Source of the DNA: an uncultured Angelakisella sp. | GTDB taxonomy: Bacteria; Bacillota; Clostridia; Oscillospirales; Ruminococcaceae | Assembly (NCBI GenBank): GCA_934524965.1 | Contig: CAKSYU010000011.1 | Span: forward strand, 1-51,557 | Length of the DNA: 51,557 nt | Direction of reading: 5' to 3' | Shown here: positions 25,309 to 33,561 of the stretch, piece after piece | Layout: each line of letters opens with the position of its first letter | Position numbering within the stretch: position 1 is the first letter of the stretch | The notes under the pieces: generated by a model | What the model was told of the DNA's origin: nothing | Databases searched by the model: none | Seen by the model: the letters and a program-made list of their open reading frames with translations, nothing else | Made by a program: the position numbers and the translations under genes

Positions 25309-26611
25309 GAATCCCAAATCTCCGCTGCTGAAGAAGGAACCCTCCTATTCGCTGCGTGCCTCCCTGATCTCCATTCTTATCGGTCTGCTGACCGGCGGTG
25401 TGGTAGTACTTATCGTCGGGCTGTTTAACCCGATGATCTCGCTGAAGGGTGCGTGGGACGGGATCCGTCTGGTGCTGTTCGGCGTGTTCAGCACCGGCCG
25501 TAACGCGACGGGCGCGCTGACCTTCGGCTTTAATCCGGTCAACTTCGGCAATATGCTGTTCCGTGCCACCCCGCTGATCCTGACCGGTGTTTCGGTCGCC
25601 GTCGCCTTTAAGACGGGTCTGTTCAATATCGGCGCGCCGGGTCAGTACCTTGCCGGTACCGCGGCTTCGCTGTTTTTGGCGCTTTCCATTCCCAGCAGCG
25701 CCGTCCCCGCGTGGCTCATCTGGATCATCGCCTTCCTTGGCGGTATTCTGGCGGGCGCTTTGTGGGGCTCCATTCCCGGACTGCTGAAAGCGACCCTCAA
25801 TATCAACGAGGTTATCGCCTGCATTATGACCAACTGGATCGCGGCGAGCCTTGTGACATGGCTCTTTGATATCAGCAACCTGAAAAACATGGTAGAGGGC
25901 AACAAGACCGGCTATGTCTACAAGACGACCTACAACGGCGTTGCCACCTCCAAGATGGGGCTGGATAAGATCTTCCCCGGCAGCCAGGTCAACGGCGGCA
26001 TCATCATTGCCATCGTGATGGCGATTCTGGTTTACATTCTGCTGGAAAAGACCACCTTTGGCTACGAGCTGAAGGCGTGCGGCGCCAACCGTCACGCGGC
26101 GCGTTATGCCGGTATCCGCGATAAGCGCAATATCGTCTGCTCGATGGCGATTGCCGGCGCCATGGCGGGTGCTGCCGGCGCCCTCTACTACCTTTCCGGC
26201 AATACCGAGTTTTTCTGGACCACCTACCAGTCGCTGCCCAGCGAGGGCTTTGACGGCATCGCCGTGGCGCTGCTGGCGGTCAATAACCCCATCGGCGTGA
26301 TCTTCAGCGGTATCTTTATGTCGCTGCTTTCCATCGCGGGATTGCAGCTGACCAACCTGACCGCCTACAATGAGTACATCACCGATGTGATCATCGCCGT
26401 TATTGTGTACCTGTCGGCGTTCTCGCTGGTCATCAAGCTGTGGATCAGCCGCCGCAGGAAAGAGGGCAAGCCGGTGCTGCCGTGGAAAAAGAAACAGCCG
26501 GAGGGCGCGGGGTTGCTGCCCGATACGCCGCCGGAAACGCAGCCGACAGAGCCCTCGGAGGAAGAAACCCCGACCGATGACGCAGTGACCGGAAAGGAGG
26601 CGGAAGCGTAA
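25301..26611 (+). CDS. Nucleoside ABC transporter permease 1
   Basis: A 436-aa membrane permease of the BPD_transp_2 (LivM/RbsC-like, NupP/YufP) family with about 8-10 hydrophobic segments and the family stretch FKTGLFNIGAPGQYLAGTAA and FGYELKACGANRHAARYAGI (the loop that meets the ATPase). The C-terminal 40 residues are an acidic, Pro/Glu/Thr-rich cytoplasmic tail. The ATG at 25301 overlaps the end of the ATPase gene and is preferred over an upstream in-frame codon inside that gene. Confidence 0.92.
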   Translation: MSKNPKSPLLKKEPSYSLRASLISILIGLLTGGVVVLIVGLFNPMISLKGAWDGIRLVLFGVFSTGRNATGALTFGFNPVNFGNMLFRATPLILTGVSVAVAFKTGLFNIGAPGQYLAGTAASLFLALSIPSSAVPAWLIWIIAFLGGILAGALWGSIPGLLKATLNINEVIACIMTNWIAASLVTWLFDISNLKNMVEGNKTGYVYKTTYNGVATSKMGLDKIFPGSQVNGGIIIAIVMAILVYILLEKTTFGYELKACGANRHAARYAGIRDKRNIVCSMAIAGAMAGAAGALYYLSGNTEFFWTTYQSLPSEGFDGIAVALLAVNNPIGVIFSGIFMSLLSIAGLQLTNLTAYNEYITDVIIAVIVYLSAFSLVIKLWISRRRKEGKPVLPWKKKQPEGAGLLPDTPPETQPTEPSEEETPTDDAVTGKEAEA

Positions 26612-27642
26612 TGTCATTCCTTATCAGACAGACCCTGGTTTACGCGATCCCGCTGATGGTCGTGGCGCTTGCCGGTATTTATGCCGAGCGCAGCGGTATC
26701 ATCAACCTGGCACTGGAAGGTATTATGATCTTCGGCGCTTTTATTGGCGTATTGTTTGTAAGAATGATGCAGGCGCAGGGCTGGTTTGACGCGGCGAAAG
26801 CGGCGAATAACTGGGTTGCCCTGCAGGGCTATCTGCTGCTGGCGATGCTGGTTGCGGCATTGATGGGCGCGGTATTCTCGCTATTATTGGCATTCGCGGC
26901 GATCAACCTACGAGCAGACCAGACCATCGGCGGTACGGCGCTGAACATGCTGGCGCCTGCGCTGGTGCTGTTCCTCGTCCGGTTGATCTCTAAGCAGAAC
27001 CAGCTGCTGCTGCTCAAGGGCGACTCCGCCTCCTGGTTCATGATAAAAAAGACGATGCTGGGCTTTGACAGAACCGCGGAGCTGAACTTTTTCCAGGAGA
27101 CCTTCCTGAACAAGGTTTACCTGAGCAACTATGTGTGCGTGCTGGTATTCATCGTTCTGGCGGTCATTATGTACAAGACCAAATTCGGTCTGCGGCTGCG
27201 TGCCTGCGGTGAGAACCCCCAGGCGGCGGATTCGCTGGGCATCAATGTGACCAAGATGCGCTATGCCGGTACCACCATTTCCGGCGCGCTGGCGGGCATG
27301 GGCGGCTTTGTGTACGCAGTAACGACCGCCAACTGCTCCGCCAACGGCGATGTAGCGGGCTTCGGCTTCTTGGCGCTGGCGGTTATGATCTTTGGTAACT
27401 GGAAGCCGCTGAATGTAGCGGGCGGCGCTTTGCTGTTTGGTTTATTCAAGTGTGTGGCGGCGTGCTACTCCACGCTGGATATCAACGGCGACGGCATCTT
27501 TGCGCTGGCGGAGCTGGGGCTGAATGCCAACTTCTACCGTCTGCTGCCGTATGTCATCACCCTGCTGGTGCTGGCGTTCACCTCCAAGAGCAGCCGTGCC
27601 CCCAAGGCAGAGGGTATCCCCTACGACAAGGGACAGAGGTAA
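26611..27642 (+). CDS. Nucleoside ABC transporter permease 2
   Basis: A 343-aa partner permease (NupQ/YufQ-like). It begins with membrane segments containing GIYAERSGIINLALEGIMIF, the hallmark of this subfamily, and carries the coupling loop FGLRLRACGENPQAADSLGI. The start overlaps the stop of permease 1 (TAATG), preceded by AAAGGAGG. With the lipoprotein and ATPase it completes a purine-nucleoside-type uptake system; the exact substrate is inferred from family. Confidence 0.93.
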   Translation: MSFLIRQTLVYAIPLMVVALAGIYAERSGIINLALEGIMIFGAFIGVLFVRMMQAQGWFDAAKAANNWVALQGYLLLAMLVAALMGAVFSLLLAFAAINLRADQTIGGTALNMLAPALVLFLVRLISKQNQLLLLKGDSASWFMIKKTMLGFDRTAELNFFQETFLNKVYLSNYVCVLVFIVLAVIMYKTKFGLRLRACGENPQAADSLGINVTKMRYAGTTISGALAGMGGFVYAVTTANCSANGDVAGFGFLALAVMIFGNWKPLNVAGGALLFGLFKCVAACYSTLDINGDGIFALAELGLNANFYRLLPYVITLLVLAFTSKSSRAPKAEGIPYDKGQR

Positions 27643-27660
27643 AAAACAGATTGCTTACAA

Positions 27661-27690
27661 AAAGCGGCTCCCGTGGGGGCTGCTTTTTTG
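27661..27690 (+). terminator. Terminator after the nucleoside transporter
   Basis: AAAGCGGCTCC pairs with GGGGCTGCTTT (two wobbles) around a 4-nt loop, followed by TTT. Confidence 0.85.
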
Positions 27691-27704
27691 CGCAGGGTTT
27701 TAGG

Positions 27705-28110
27705 GAAAACGGGTCGCGGTGAGAGGGTGCGGGAGGTATATTTGCCAAGGAAAGAAGCGGCAGACTAAAAAAGGATTAGCCCACCTGCCCCATAGTTCCC
27801 CTCCTTTGAGGAGGGGAGAGGGGAGGTGGTTCGCCCTTCGCGCTCCAGCGCGCGGGCGATAAAAATGCGTCGCAGACACTTTTTGAGCGCATCTGCGCGC
27901 AGTACGGATTTGTTTTTCTGCACCAGCAGAAAAACAACATTCGTATCCAGCGCAGCCAAGCGTTGCGGGTTTTTAGGGCAGCAGCCCTAAAACGCTTTTG
28001 GGTACTTTTGGCGGGTCAAAAGTACCACCCCGCCGGTAGGCGGAGATACAGACCAAGTTCTAATAAAACTTTGTGACGCCGATAGGCGAGAAGAAACTAA
28101 GCCATGCTCC
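27705..28110 (+). repeat. Mosaic intergenic repeat, copy R7 (permease-aroF)
   Basis: No gene lies in this 570-bp gap. Modules: GGGTCGCGGTGAGAGGGTGC end, AGTTCCCCTCCTTTGAGGAG, GCGCTCCAGCGCGCGGGCG, GCGCATCTGCGCGC, TTTTTCTGC/GCAGAAAAA hairpin, TTTTAGGGCAGCAGCCCTAAAA (22-nt hairpin region at 27970-27991), the TACTTTTG/CAAAAGTA hairpin and GACGCCGATAGGCGA. It then runs into unique sequence before aroF. Confidence 0.8.
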
Positions 28111-28212
28111 GTAAAGATGTACCATGCATAACAAATGTACGCCGATGACTTGCCTAAACGCCCGCGGGGTGGTAATCTTGTAGGAGAAAACCCAGACTGC
28201 AAGGAGAGCAAA

Positions 28213-29064
28213 ATGAACCGTTATCCCCATGATGATAAAAATTTGTTGAAAGAATATCCGCTGGCGGCACGCACCGCCAAACCGGAGGGCACCGCCGTTG
28301 CCGTGGGCAGTGTGACCATCAGCCAAAACAGCCTGACGCTGATCGCCGGTCCCTGCGCTGTGGAAAGCCGCGAGCAGCTATGGGAGACCGCGGCGGCGGT
28401 GAAGGCTGCCGGTGCCGATATCCTGCGGGGCGGCGCCTTTAAGCCGCGAACTTCCCCCTATGCCTTTGCCGGACTGGGAGCGGAGGGACTGCGCCTTCTG
28501 GCGGAAGCCGGACGGGAATTCGGGCTGCCGGTGGTAAGCGAGATCACCGCCGAGGAGGAGCTGCCGCTTTTTGAGGGGGTCGATATGCTGCAGGTGGGCG
28601 CGCGGAATATGCAGAATTTTTCACTGCTGCGTGCTTTGGGTCGGCAGGGAAAGCCGGTGCTGCTGAAGCGCGGTCTGGCGGCGACCTACGAGGAATGGCT
28701 TGCCGCGGCGGAATATATCCTGCGGGAGGGCAACCCCAATGTAGTGCTGTGCGAGCGAGGGATCCGCAGCTACCAGAGCGGCACCCGCGGCACACTGGAC
28801 CTGGCGGCGGTGCCGGTGATGCATAGTCTGACCCACCTGCCGGTGCTGGTAGACCCCAGCCACGCGGCAGGCGTTGCCGAGTGGGTCTCGGCGCTGGGGC
28901 GGGCGGCGGTAGCGGCAGGCGCGGACGGCTTGATGGTGGAGGTACACCCCCACCCCGAAGCCGCCCTGAGTGACGGGGAGCAGGCGTTGCTGCCGCAGGA
29001 ATTTGCGCGGCTGGCAAAGGACGCGAGGAGGATAGGGGCGGATTTACTATCCTGTGGGAAATAA
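28213..29064 (+). CDS. aroF: 3-deoxy-7-phosphoheptulonate synthase (DAHP synthase)
   Basis: First enzyme of the shikimate pathway, joining phosphoenolpyruvate and erythrose 4-phosphate. The 283-aa product is of the short KDO8PS-like type I-beta without a fused chorismate mutase: AGPCAVES (about 56-63), RGGAFKPRTSPYAFAG, QVGARNMQNF, LLKRG, ERGIRSY, DPSHA and MVEVHP all present, covering the metal- and phosphate-binding loops. AAGGAG precedes the ATG at 28213. It heads an aro gene group (DAHPS-aroA-aroC-chorismate mutase). Confidence 0.95.
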   Translation: MNRYPHDDKNLLKEYPLAARTAKPEGTAVAVGSVTISQNSLTLIAGPCAVESREQLWETAAAVKAAGADILRGGAFKPRTSPYAFAGLGAEGLRLLAEAGREFGLPVVSEITAEEELPLFEGVDMLQVGARNMQNFSLLRALGRQGKPVLLKRGLAATYEEWLAAAEYILREGNPNVVLCERGIRSYQSGTRGTLDLAAVPVMHSLTHLPVLVDPSHAAGVAEWVSALGRAAVAAGADGLMVEVHPHPEAALSDGEQALLPQEFARLAKDARRIGADLLSCGK

Positions 29065-29103
29065 AACCACCGGTGATAATCACCGGGAAAGGAGGGCGGC
29101 GCG

Positions 29104-30348
29104 GTGGAGATCACGAAAACGGCGGGAAGACCCCCGCGGCGGGTGGCGGCGCCGCTTTCCAAGTCGGAGGGGCACAGGGCGCTGATCATGGCGGCGCTGG
29201 CGGAGGGGGAGACCCTGCTGCCGGTGCTGCCGGCTTCCGATGACCTGACCGCGACGAGGGAATGTCTGCGGCAGATGGGCGCCGTCATCACCGAAACGGC
29301 GGGGGGGCTGCGGGTCAGCCCTGTTCGGGAGGTGCCGACCGAGGTGCTGCGGCTGGACTGCGGGGAAAGCGGCAGTACGCTGCGCTTTTTGCTGCCGGTG
29401 GCGGCGGCGCTGGGGCTGCGGGCGGTTTTTACCGGAAAGGGGCGGCTGCCGCAGAGACCCATCGGGGAGCTGCTGGAAGCCCTGAGAAAGAACGGCATCA
29501 CCGCCGAGGTGCGGCGGGAGCCGTGGGAAATAGAGATCGGCGGGCGGCTGAAGGCAGGAACCTTTGCCCTGCCGGGGAATGTCAGCTCGCAGTATATCAG
29601 CGGGCTGCTGATGGCGTTGCCGCTTCTGGCGGGCAGCAGCGAGCTCCGGATCACGGGAGTGCTGCAATCGGTGGGGTATGCCCAGATGACCGAGGAGATG
29701 CTGCGCCGCTTTGGCGTGCATTGTGAGAAAACGCCGTGGGGCTGGCACATTGCCGGCGGGCAGAAATACCGCAGTCCCGCGCAGCTTGCCATAGGCGGAG
29801 ACTGGAGCCAAGCCGCCTTCTGGCTGGCGGCGGGCAGCCTTTTTGCGCCGGTGACAGTGACCGGCTTGATGCCGGAAAGCCTCCAGCCTGACAGGGTGAT
29901 ACTGCCGCTGCTGCGGCAGATGGGGGCGCAGATTGAGGCCTCCCCGAATGGGGTGACGGCGAACCCGAGCGAGCTGCGGGGCATGACTGCCGAGATGAGC
30001 GGCTGCCCCGACCTGCTGCCGCCGCTGGCGGTGGCGATGGCGTTTGCCAAGGGGGAGAGCCGCCTGACGGGGGCTGCTCGACTGCGGCTGAAGGAAAGCG
30101 ACCGCCTTGCCGGGACGGCGGGACTGCTGCGGGCGCTGGGCGGCACGGTGACGGAGCTGCCGGACGGTCTGGTGATCGCGGGCGGCGGGCTGCGCGGCGG
30201 GATAGTAGACCCCTGCGGGGATCATCGGCTGGCGATGGCGGCAGGGCTGGCGGCGCTGGGCTGTGCGGAGCCGGTGACGGTGAAAAACGCCGAGTGCGTG
30301 AAGAAATCCTACCCGGAGTGGTGGGAGACGCTGACCGGAAACGAATAA
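29104..30348 (+). CDS. aroA: 3-phosphoshikimate 1-carboxyvinyltransferase (EPSP synthase)
   Basis: Sixth shikimate step: transfers enolpyruvate from PEP to shikimate 3-phosphate. The 414-aa product has SKSEGHRA (19-26; substrate Lys/Ser/Arg), DCGESGSTLRF (85-95), the QYISGLLMAL stretch and KESDRL. These variants fit the clostridial class. It uses a GTG start preceded by AAAGGAGG. A 7-bp hairpin (CCGGTGA/TCACCGG, 29070-29086) sits just before the ribosome binding site in the 39-bp gap after DAHP synthase. Confidence 0.93.
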   Translation: MEITKTAGRPPRRVAAPLSKSEGHRALIMAALAEGETLLPVLPASDDLTATRECLRQMGAVITETAGGLRVSPVREVPTEVLRLDCGESGSTLRFLLPVAAALGLRAVFTGKGRLPQRPIGELLEALRKNGITAEVRREPWEIEIGGRLKAGTFALPGNVSSQYISGLLMALPLLAGSSELRITGVLQSVGYAQMTEEMLRRFGVHCEKTPWGWHIAGGQKYRSPAQLAIGGDWSQAAFWLAAGSLFAPVTVTGLMPESLQPDRVILPLLRQMGAQIEASPNGVTANPSELRGMTAEMSGCPDLLPPLAVAMAFAKGESRLTGAARLRLKESDRLAGTAGLLRALGGTVTELPDGLVIAGGGLRGGIVDPCGDHRLAMAAGLAALGCAEPVTVKNAECVKKSYPEWWETLTGNE

Positions 30349-30404
30349 TAAATACCGAGCAGTAAGAATTAAGATACAGCAGTGGTACGAATAGAATGAG
30401 AGAC

Positions 30405-30945
30405 TGCGGAAAAACGGGTCGCGGTGCGAGGGTGCGGGAGCGAGGTTTTCCAAGAAAAGAAGCGGCTGATTGCAAAGTATTTGCTCACCTGCCCCATAGT
30501 CCCCCTCCTTTGAGGAGGGGAGAGGGGAGGTGGTTCGCCCTTCGCGCTCCAGCGCGCGGGCGATAAAAATGCCGCCGCAGGCTACCTTTGGAGCGCATCT
30601 GCGCGCAGTACGGATTTGTTTTTCAGCTTTCGCAGAAAAACAATATCCGTATCCAGCGCAGCCAAGCGTCAATGGGGTTTGCAAAGGGGAAAGCTCGGTT
30701 CCCCTTTGCCCTGTTTTGGTTTCTTTTGCAGGGGCAAAAGAAACGCAGCGGCGGCGAGCCGTGCAAATCAGGTTGTGCAAAAGACTTTGCGACGCCGACA
30801 GGCGAGAAGTAACTATCACCTTAGTCACTGCCGACAATCCATCAGTCGTGGCTGCGCCGTGCCAGCTCCCTTTACACAAGGGAGCCAAATTTGGGGCGCG
30901 GTGAGAGGGTGCGGAAGCGATGTTTGTGCTGCTGACAATCAGGAA
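30405..30945 (+). repeat. Mosaic intergenic repeat, copy R8 (aroA-aroC)
   Basis: No gene lies between 30349 and 30995. Modules: GGGTCGCGGTGCGAGGGTGC, AAAGTATTTGCTCACC, CCCTCCTTTGAGGAGGGG, GCGCTCCAGCGCGCGGGCGAT, GCCGCAGGCTACC, GCGCATCTGCGCGC, a variant hairpin (GCAAAGGGGAA / TTCCCCTTTGC), TTTCTTTTGC/GCAAAAGAAA, GACGCCGACAGGCGAG, then TCCCTTTACACAAGGGAG and another GCGGTGAGAGGGTGCGG end. Hairpin sequences differ from R2-R5 but remain self-complementary. Confidence 0.8.
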
Positions 30946-30995
30946 GAATTTACTTGAGGATATTTGACGAAGCGGAAAGGAGCGTGGGCGGTGTG

Positions 30996-32063
30996 ATGGA
31001 GTACCACGGCGGGCGGCTGGGGCTGCGGCTGGAGGGCGAGAGCCACAGTGCCGAGATGCGGGTGACGATAAGCGGTCTGCCGGCTGGGGAGACGCTGGAT
31101 ACTGAAATGCTGCGGGGGCTGTTGGCACGGCGGCGTCCGGGGCAGAGTGCCCTGACGACGGCGCGGCAGGAGCGCGACGAGCCGGAATTTTTATCCGGCG
31201 TGAAGAACGGCGTGCTGACCGGTGAGCCGGTGGTGATCCGCTTTGTGAACGAGGATATGCGGTCGACGGACTACGAGGCGGTGAAAACCGTTCCCCGACC
31301 CGCCCATGTCGACTATACCCAATATTTACAGATCGGAGCGATCCCCGCAGGGGGCGGGGCGCTGGGCGGGCGCATGACACTGCTGCTGTGCGCAGCAGGC
31401 GGTATTGCGCTGGGACTACTGAAGCAGCGCGGCATAACGGTGGCGGCAAGATTGCTCTCGGTGGGTGCGGTGCGGGATATTCCGCTGCCGGTGCAGCCGG
31501 AAAGGGAGCGGCTAAAAGCCCTTGCGGCGAAGCTGCTGCCGATATGGAGTGATGAGCTGATCCCCTGCATGGAGCAGGAGATTTTGTCCGCCCGCGCAAA
31601 GGGAGACTCGGTGGGCGGCGTGATAGAATGCGTGGCGCTGGGGGTGTCTGCCGGATTGGGGCACCCGCGCTTTGACGGGGTGACCAACCGGTTGGCGGCG
31701 GCGCTTTTTGCGATCCCCGGCGTAAAAGGGGTGGAATTCGGAGACGGTTTTGCAGGGGCGGCGCAGCACGGCAGCGAGCAGAACGACGCCTTTCTTCTGC
31801 AAAACGGACAGATCGTGACCGAAACCAACCACGCAGGCGGCGTGCTGGGCGGCATTACCACAGGTATGCCGCTGGTAACGCGGCTGGCAATGAAGCCGAC
31901 ACCGAGCATTGCGCAGGAGCAGAAAAGTGTAGATTTGCAGACGATGCAGCCGGTGACACTGACCCTCGGCGGACGGCATGACCCCTGCATTGCGGTGCGG
32001 GCGGTGCCGGTGGCGGAGGCGGTGACGGCGCTGGTGTTGTTGGATATGATAGCAGAAGGATAA
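30996..32063 (+). CDS. aroC: Chorismate synthase
   Basis: Final shikimate-pathway step, forming chorismate with reduced FMN. The 355-aa product retains the two key histidines (GESHS near 18-22 and RPAHVDYT near 100-107) and the C-terminal RHDPCIAVRAVPVAEAVTAL. Several normally strong motifs are altered: GESHG has become GESHS, GHADYT is AHVDYT, and the SARET-type stretch reads GRMTLLLCAAGG. It is probably functional given its place. Start: AAGGAG lies 13 nt before the ATG at 30996; a GTG directly before it (30993) is an alternative. Confidence 0.88.
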   Translation: MEYHGGRLGLRLEGESHSAEMRVTISGLPAGETLDTEMLRGLLARRRPGQSALTTARQERDEPEFLSGVKNGVLTGEPVVIRFVNEDMRSTDYEAVKTVPRPAHVDYTQYLQIGAIPAGGGALGGRMTLLLCAAGGIALGLLKQRGITVAARLLSVGAVRDIPLPVQPERERLKALAAKLLPIWSDELIPCMEQEILSARAKGDSVGGVIECVALGVSAGLGHPRFDGVTNRLAAALFAIPGVKGVEFGDGFAGAAQHGSEQNDAFLLQNGQIVTETNHAGGVLGGITTGMPLVTRLAMKPTPSIAQEQKSVDLQTMQPVTLTLGGRHDPCIAVRAVPVAEAVTALVLLDMIAEG

Positions 32064-32079
32064 AACGGAAGATGGGGGA

Positions 32080-32160
32080 GGTCGCCGGACCAGCCGCCCG
32101 TAGGGCGGCTGCGGCACGCGCAGCGTGCCGGCTCCGGCGCAGCCGGAGCGTTCGGCGACC
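32080..32160. repeat. Four-way-junction element J2 (aroC-aroQ)
   Basis: An 11-bp outer stem with one G-T wobble (GGTCGCCGGAC 32080-32090 with GTTCGGCGACC 32150-32160) encloses three perfect 8-9 bp hairpins with 3-nt loops: 32091-32111 (CAGCCGCCC stem), 32112-32130 (CGGCACGC stem) and 32131-32149 (GCTCCGGC stem). No base is unpaired at the junction. Sequence differs from J1 throughout, but the architecture is the same. Confidence 0.9.
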
Positions 32161-32195
32161 GTGAGCCTGCCCCCTGCACAGAACAGGAGATAAAA

Positions 32196-32453
32196 ATGGA
32201 ACTGCGGGAACTGAGAGACGAGATCAACACGATAGACGGTGAGATGCTGGCGCTGCTGAAGCGGCGGCTGGCGGTGTGCCGTGCCATGGCGGAGTACAAG
32301 CGGCAAAACGGGCTGCCGGTGCGGGACCCTGCGCGGGAGACCGAAAAGCTGCACGAGGCAATGGAACAGGGCGGCGCTGCTGGGCAGCGGATGGTGGCGC
32401 TGCTGATGGCGCTGGGGCGCGAGGAAGAGGAGCATCTGCTGAAGGAGGAATAA
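32196..32453 (+). CDS. Chorismate mutase, AroQ type
   Basis: An 85-aa stand-alone helical chorismate mutase, converting chorismate to prephenate for phenylalanine and tyrosine synthesis. It begins with the family pattern LRDEINTIDGEMLALLKRRL, followed by AVCRAMAEYKRQNGLPVRDPARE, providing the Arg and Lys residues of the active site. AGGAG lies 8 nt upstream of the ATG. It sits three bases upstream of the next gene, which follows in the same operon. Confidence 0.92.
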   Translation: MELRELRDEINTIDGEMLALLKRRLAVCRAMAEYKRQNGLPVRDPARETEKLHEAMEQGGAAGQRMVALLMALGREEEEHLLKEE

Positions 32454-32455
32454 AG

Positions 32456-33031
32456 ATGATACTGAAGGACGATACCGTACTGCTGCGGGACTTTAAGCGG
32501 GAGGACATAGCGAAGCGGATAGAATGGGAGACCGAAAAGACCGAGTGGCAGCTGTGGGACGGTCCGTGGGAATACGAGGGGCTGACCGAGGAGCAGAAAA
32601 AAGAGGAGCTGCAAAAGTACATCAAGGCGATGGAGGAGTGGGCGGCACTGAATGAGACGCTATCCGACGAGATGCCGCGCAAGTCGTTCCAGATCTGCAC
32701 GCCGGAGGGAGAGTATGTGGGCTGGTGCAGCAGTTATTTTATCAATGAGGACTATGACATAGATGAAAACGGCGACCGGCTGGCGGTCGGGATCGACCTG
32801 CCGGAGGAGAGTGCCCGCCGTAAGGGGCTGGCGACCCACGCGCTGCAGCTGTTTATGGCATACCTGCGCACGCTGGGATTTACCGAGCTGTACACCCAGA
32901 CCTGGAGCGGCAATGTGCGCATGATAAAGCTGGCGGAAAAGCTGGGCTTTACCGAGTGCTGCCGCAAGCAGAAGCTGCGCATGGTGCGGGGGCAGCAGTA
33001 TGACGGGTTGACCTTCCGGATCAAGTTGTGA
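32456..33031 (+). CDS. GNAT-family N-acetyltransferase
   Basis: A 191-aa acetyltransferase of the RimJ/RimL (Acetyltransf_3) type, with the acetyl-CoA-binding region EESARRKGLATHALQLFMAY near 121-140 and WSGNVRMIKLAEKLGF near 156-171. AAGGAGG precedes the ATG at 32456, two bases after the chorismate mutase stop. The substrate is unknown; position at the end of the aro operon gives no clear link. Confidence 0.85.
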   Translation: MILKDDTVLLRDFKREDIAKRIEWETEKTEWQLWDGPWEYEGLTEEQKKEELQKYIKAMEEWAALNETLSDEMPRKSFQICTPEGEYVGWCSSYFINEDYDIDENGDRLAVGIDLPEESARRKGLATHALQLFMAYLRTLGFTELYTQTWSGNVRMIKLAEKLGFTECCRKQKLRMVRGQQYDGLTFRIKL

Positions 33032-33084
33032 TTATACAAATTGTAGATGATAGCTCAAATTATTATAAAAATGAAGCGATAAAA

Positions 33085-33120
33085 AGAGACCCTCGGGCGG
33101 AGAGAACCGCGCGGGGGTCG
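33085..33120 (-). terminator. Terminator of the small-gene cluster
   Basis: On the minus strand GACCCCCGCGCGG pairs imperfectly with CCGCCCGAGGGTC around TTCTCT and is followed by TCTTTTTATC. It lies between the convergent GNAT gene and the minus-strand cluster. Confidence 0.7.
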
Positions 33121-33182
33121 CAGTGTTTTATGGGGAGATAGGATGGCTGGCGCGGACAAAACCCCGCTTTTTGACAGAGTGG

Positions 33183-33503
33183 CTAAAAAAGCAGGATATA
33201 TAAAAGCGCCCAGATCAGCTCGCGGTCGGCGCGGCAGCGCAGGAGGAACGTCAGCACGACCAAGATGAGCAGCGTTTCCTGATCGAGGGTGGGATGGCGC
33301 AGAAGCGGGGGTTGCGCAGCAGGGTGGGAGGCGCCGCCGCCCGCCGCCGCAGGCGGCGTGGGGGCGGAAGCCCTGCCCGTCCCCACGGGGGACGGGGGCG
33401 GCGGCGCCGGAGCCGCGCGGAGCGCGGCATCGCGGGACTGCTGTTCGGCGCGGCGGCAAAGCTCGGCGAATAGCGCTTCGTCCTCCGGCTTCCATTGCGG
33501 CAT
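33183..33503 (-). CDS. Small protein with hydrophobic C terminus, unknown function
   Basis: A 106-aa product not assigned to a family. Residues 1-27 are charged (MPQWKPEDEALFAELCRR), 28-65 are Ala/Pro/Gly-rich, and the last 35 are strongly hydrophobic (LLILVVLTFLLRC and LIWALLYILLF), suggesting a membrane-anchored or membrane-inserted tail. The low-complexity middle is encoded by a four-way-junction element (33330-33408) read in frame. AAGGAGGG precedes the ATG. It is third in a run of three minus-strand small genes. Confidence 0.7.
   Translation of the reverse strand: MPQWKPEDEALFAELCRRAEQQSRDAALRAAPAPPPPSPVGTGRASAPTPPAAAGGGASHPAAQPPLLRHPTLDQETLLILVVLTFLLRCRADRELIWALLYILLF
33330..33408. repeat. 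Four-way-junction element J3, inside a coding sequence
   Basis: A 13-bp outer stem (GGCGCCGCCGCCC 33330-33342 with GGGCGGCGGCGCC 33396-33408) encloses hairpins at 33343-33357 (GCCGCC stem), 33361-33374 (GGGGC stem, GGAA loop) and 33376-33396 (CCCGTCCCC stem). The last hairpin competes for one base with the outer stem. It lies wholly within the 106-aa gene and keeps its frame open. Confidence 0.7.
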
Positions 33504-33561
33504 GGGGTTCCCTCCTTTCGGGGAAAATGGCGGGGCGGATACAAAATGCCCCCGACGGGTG

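Noticed and set aside
29080..31599. Very long minus-strand open frame opposite aroA and aroC
   Set aside because: It runs antisense through two well-supported genes and a repeat, has no ribosome binding site and a composition typical of a G+C-rich shadow frame.
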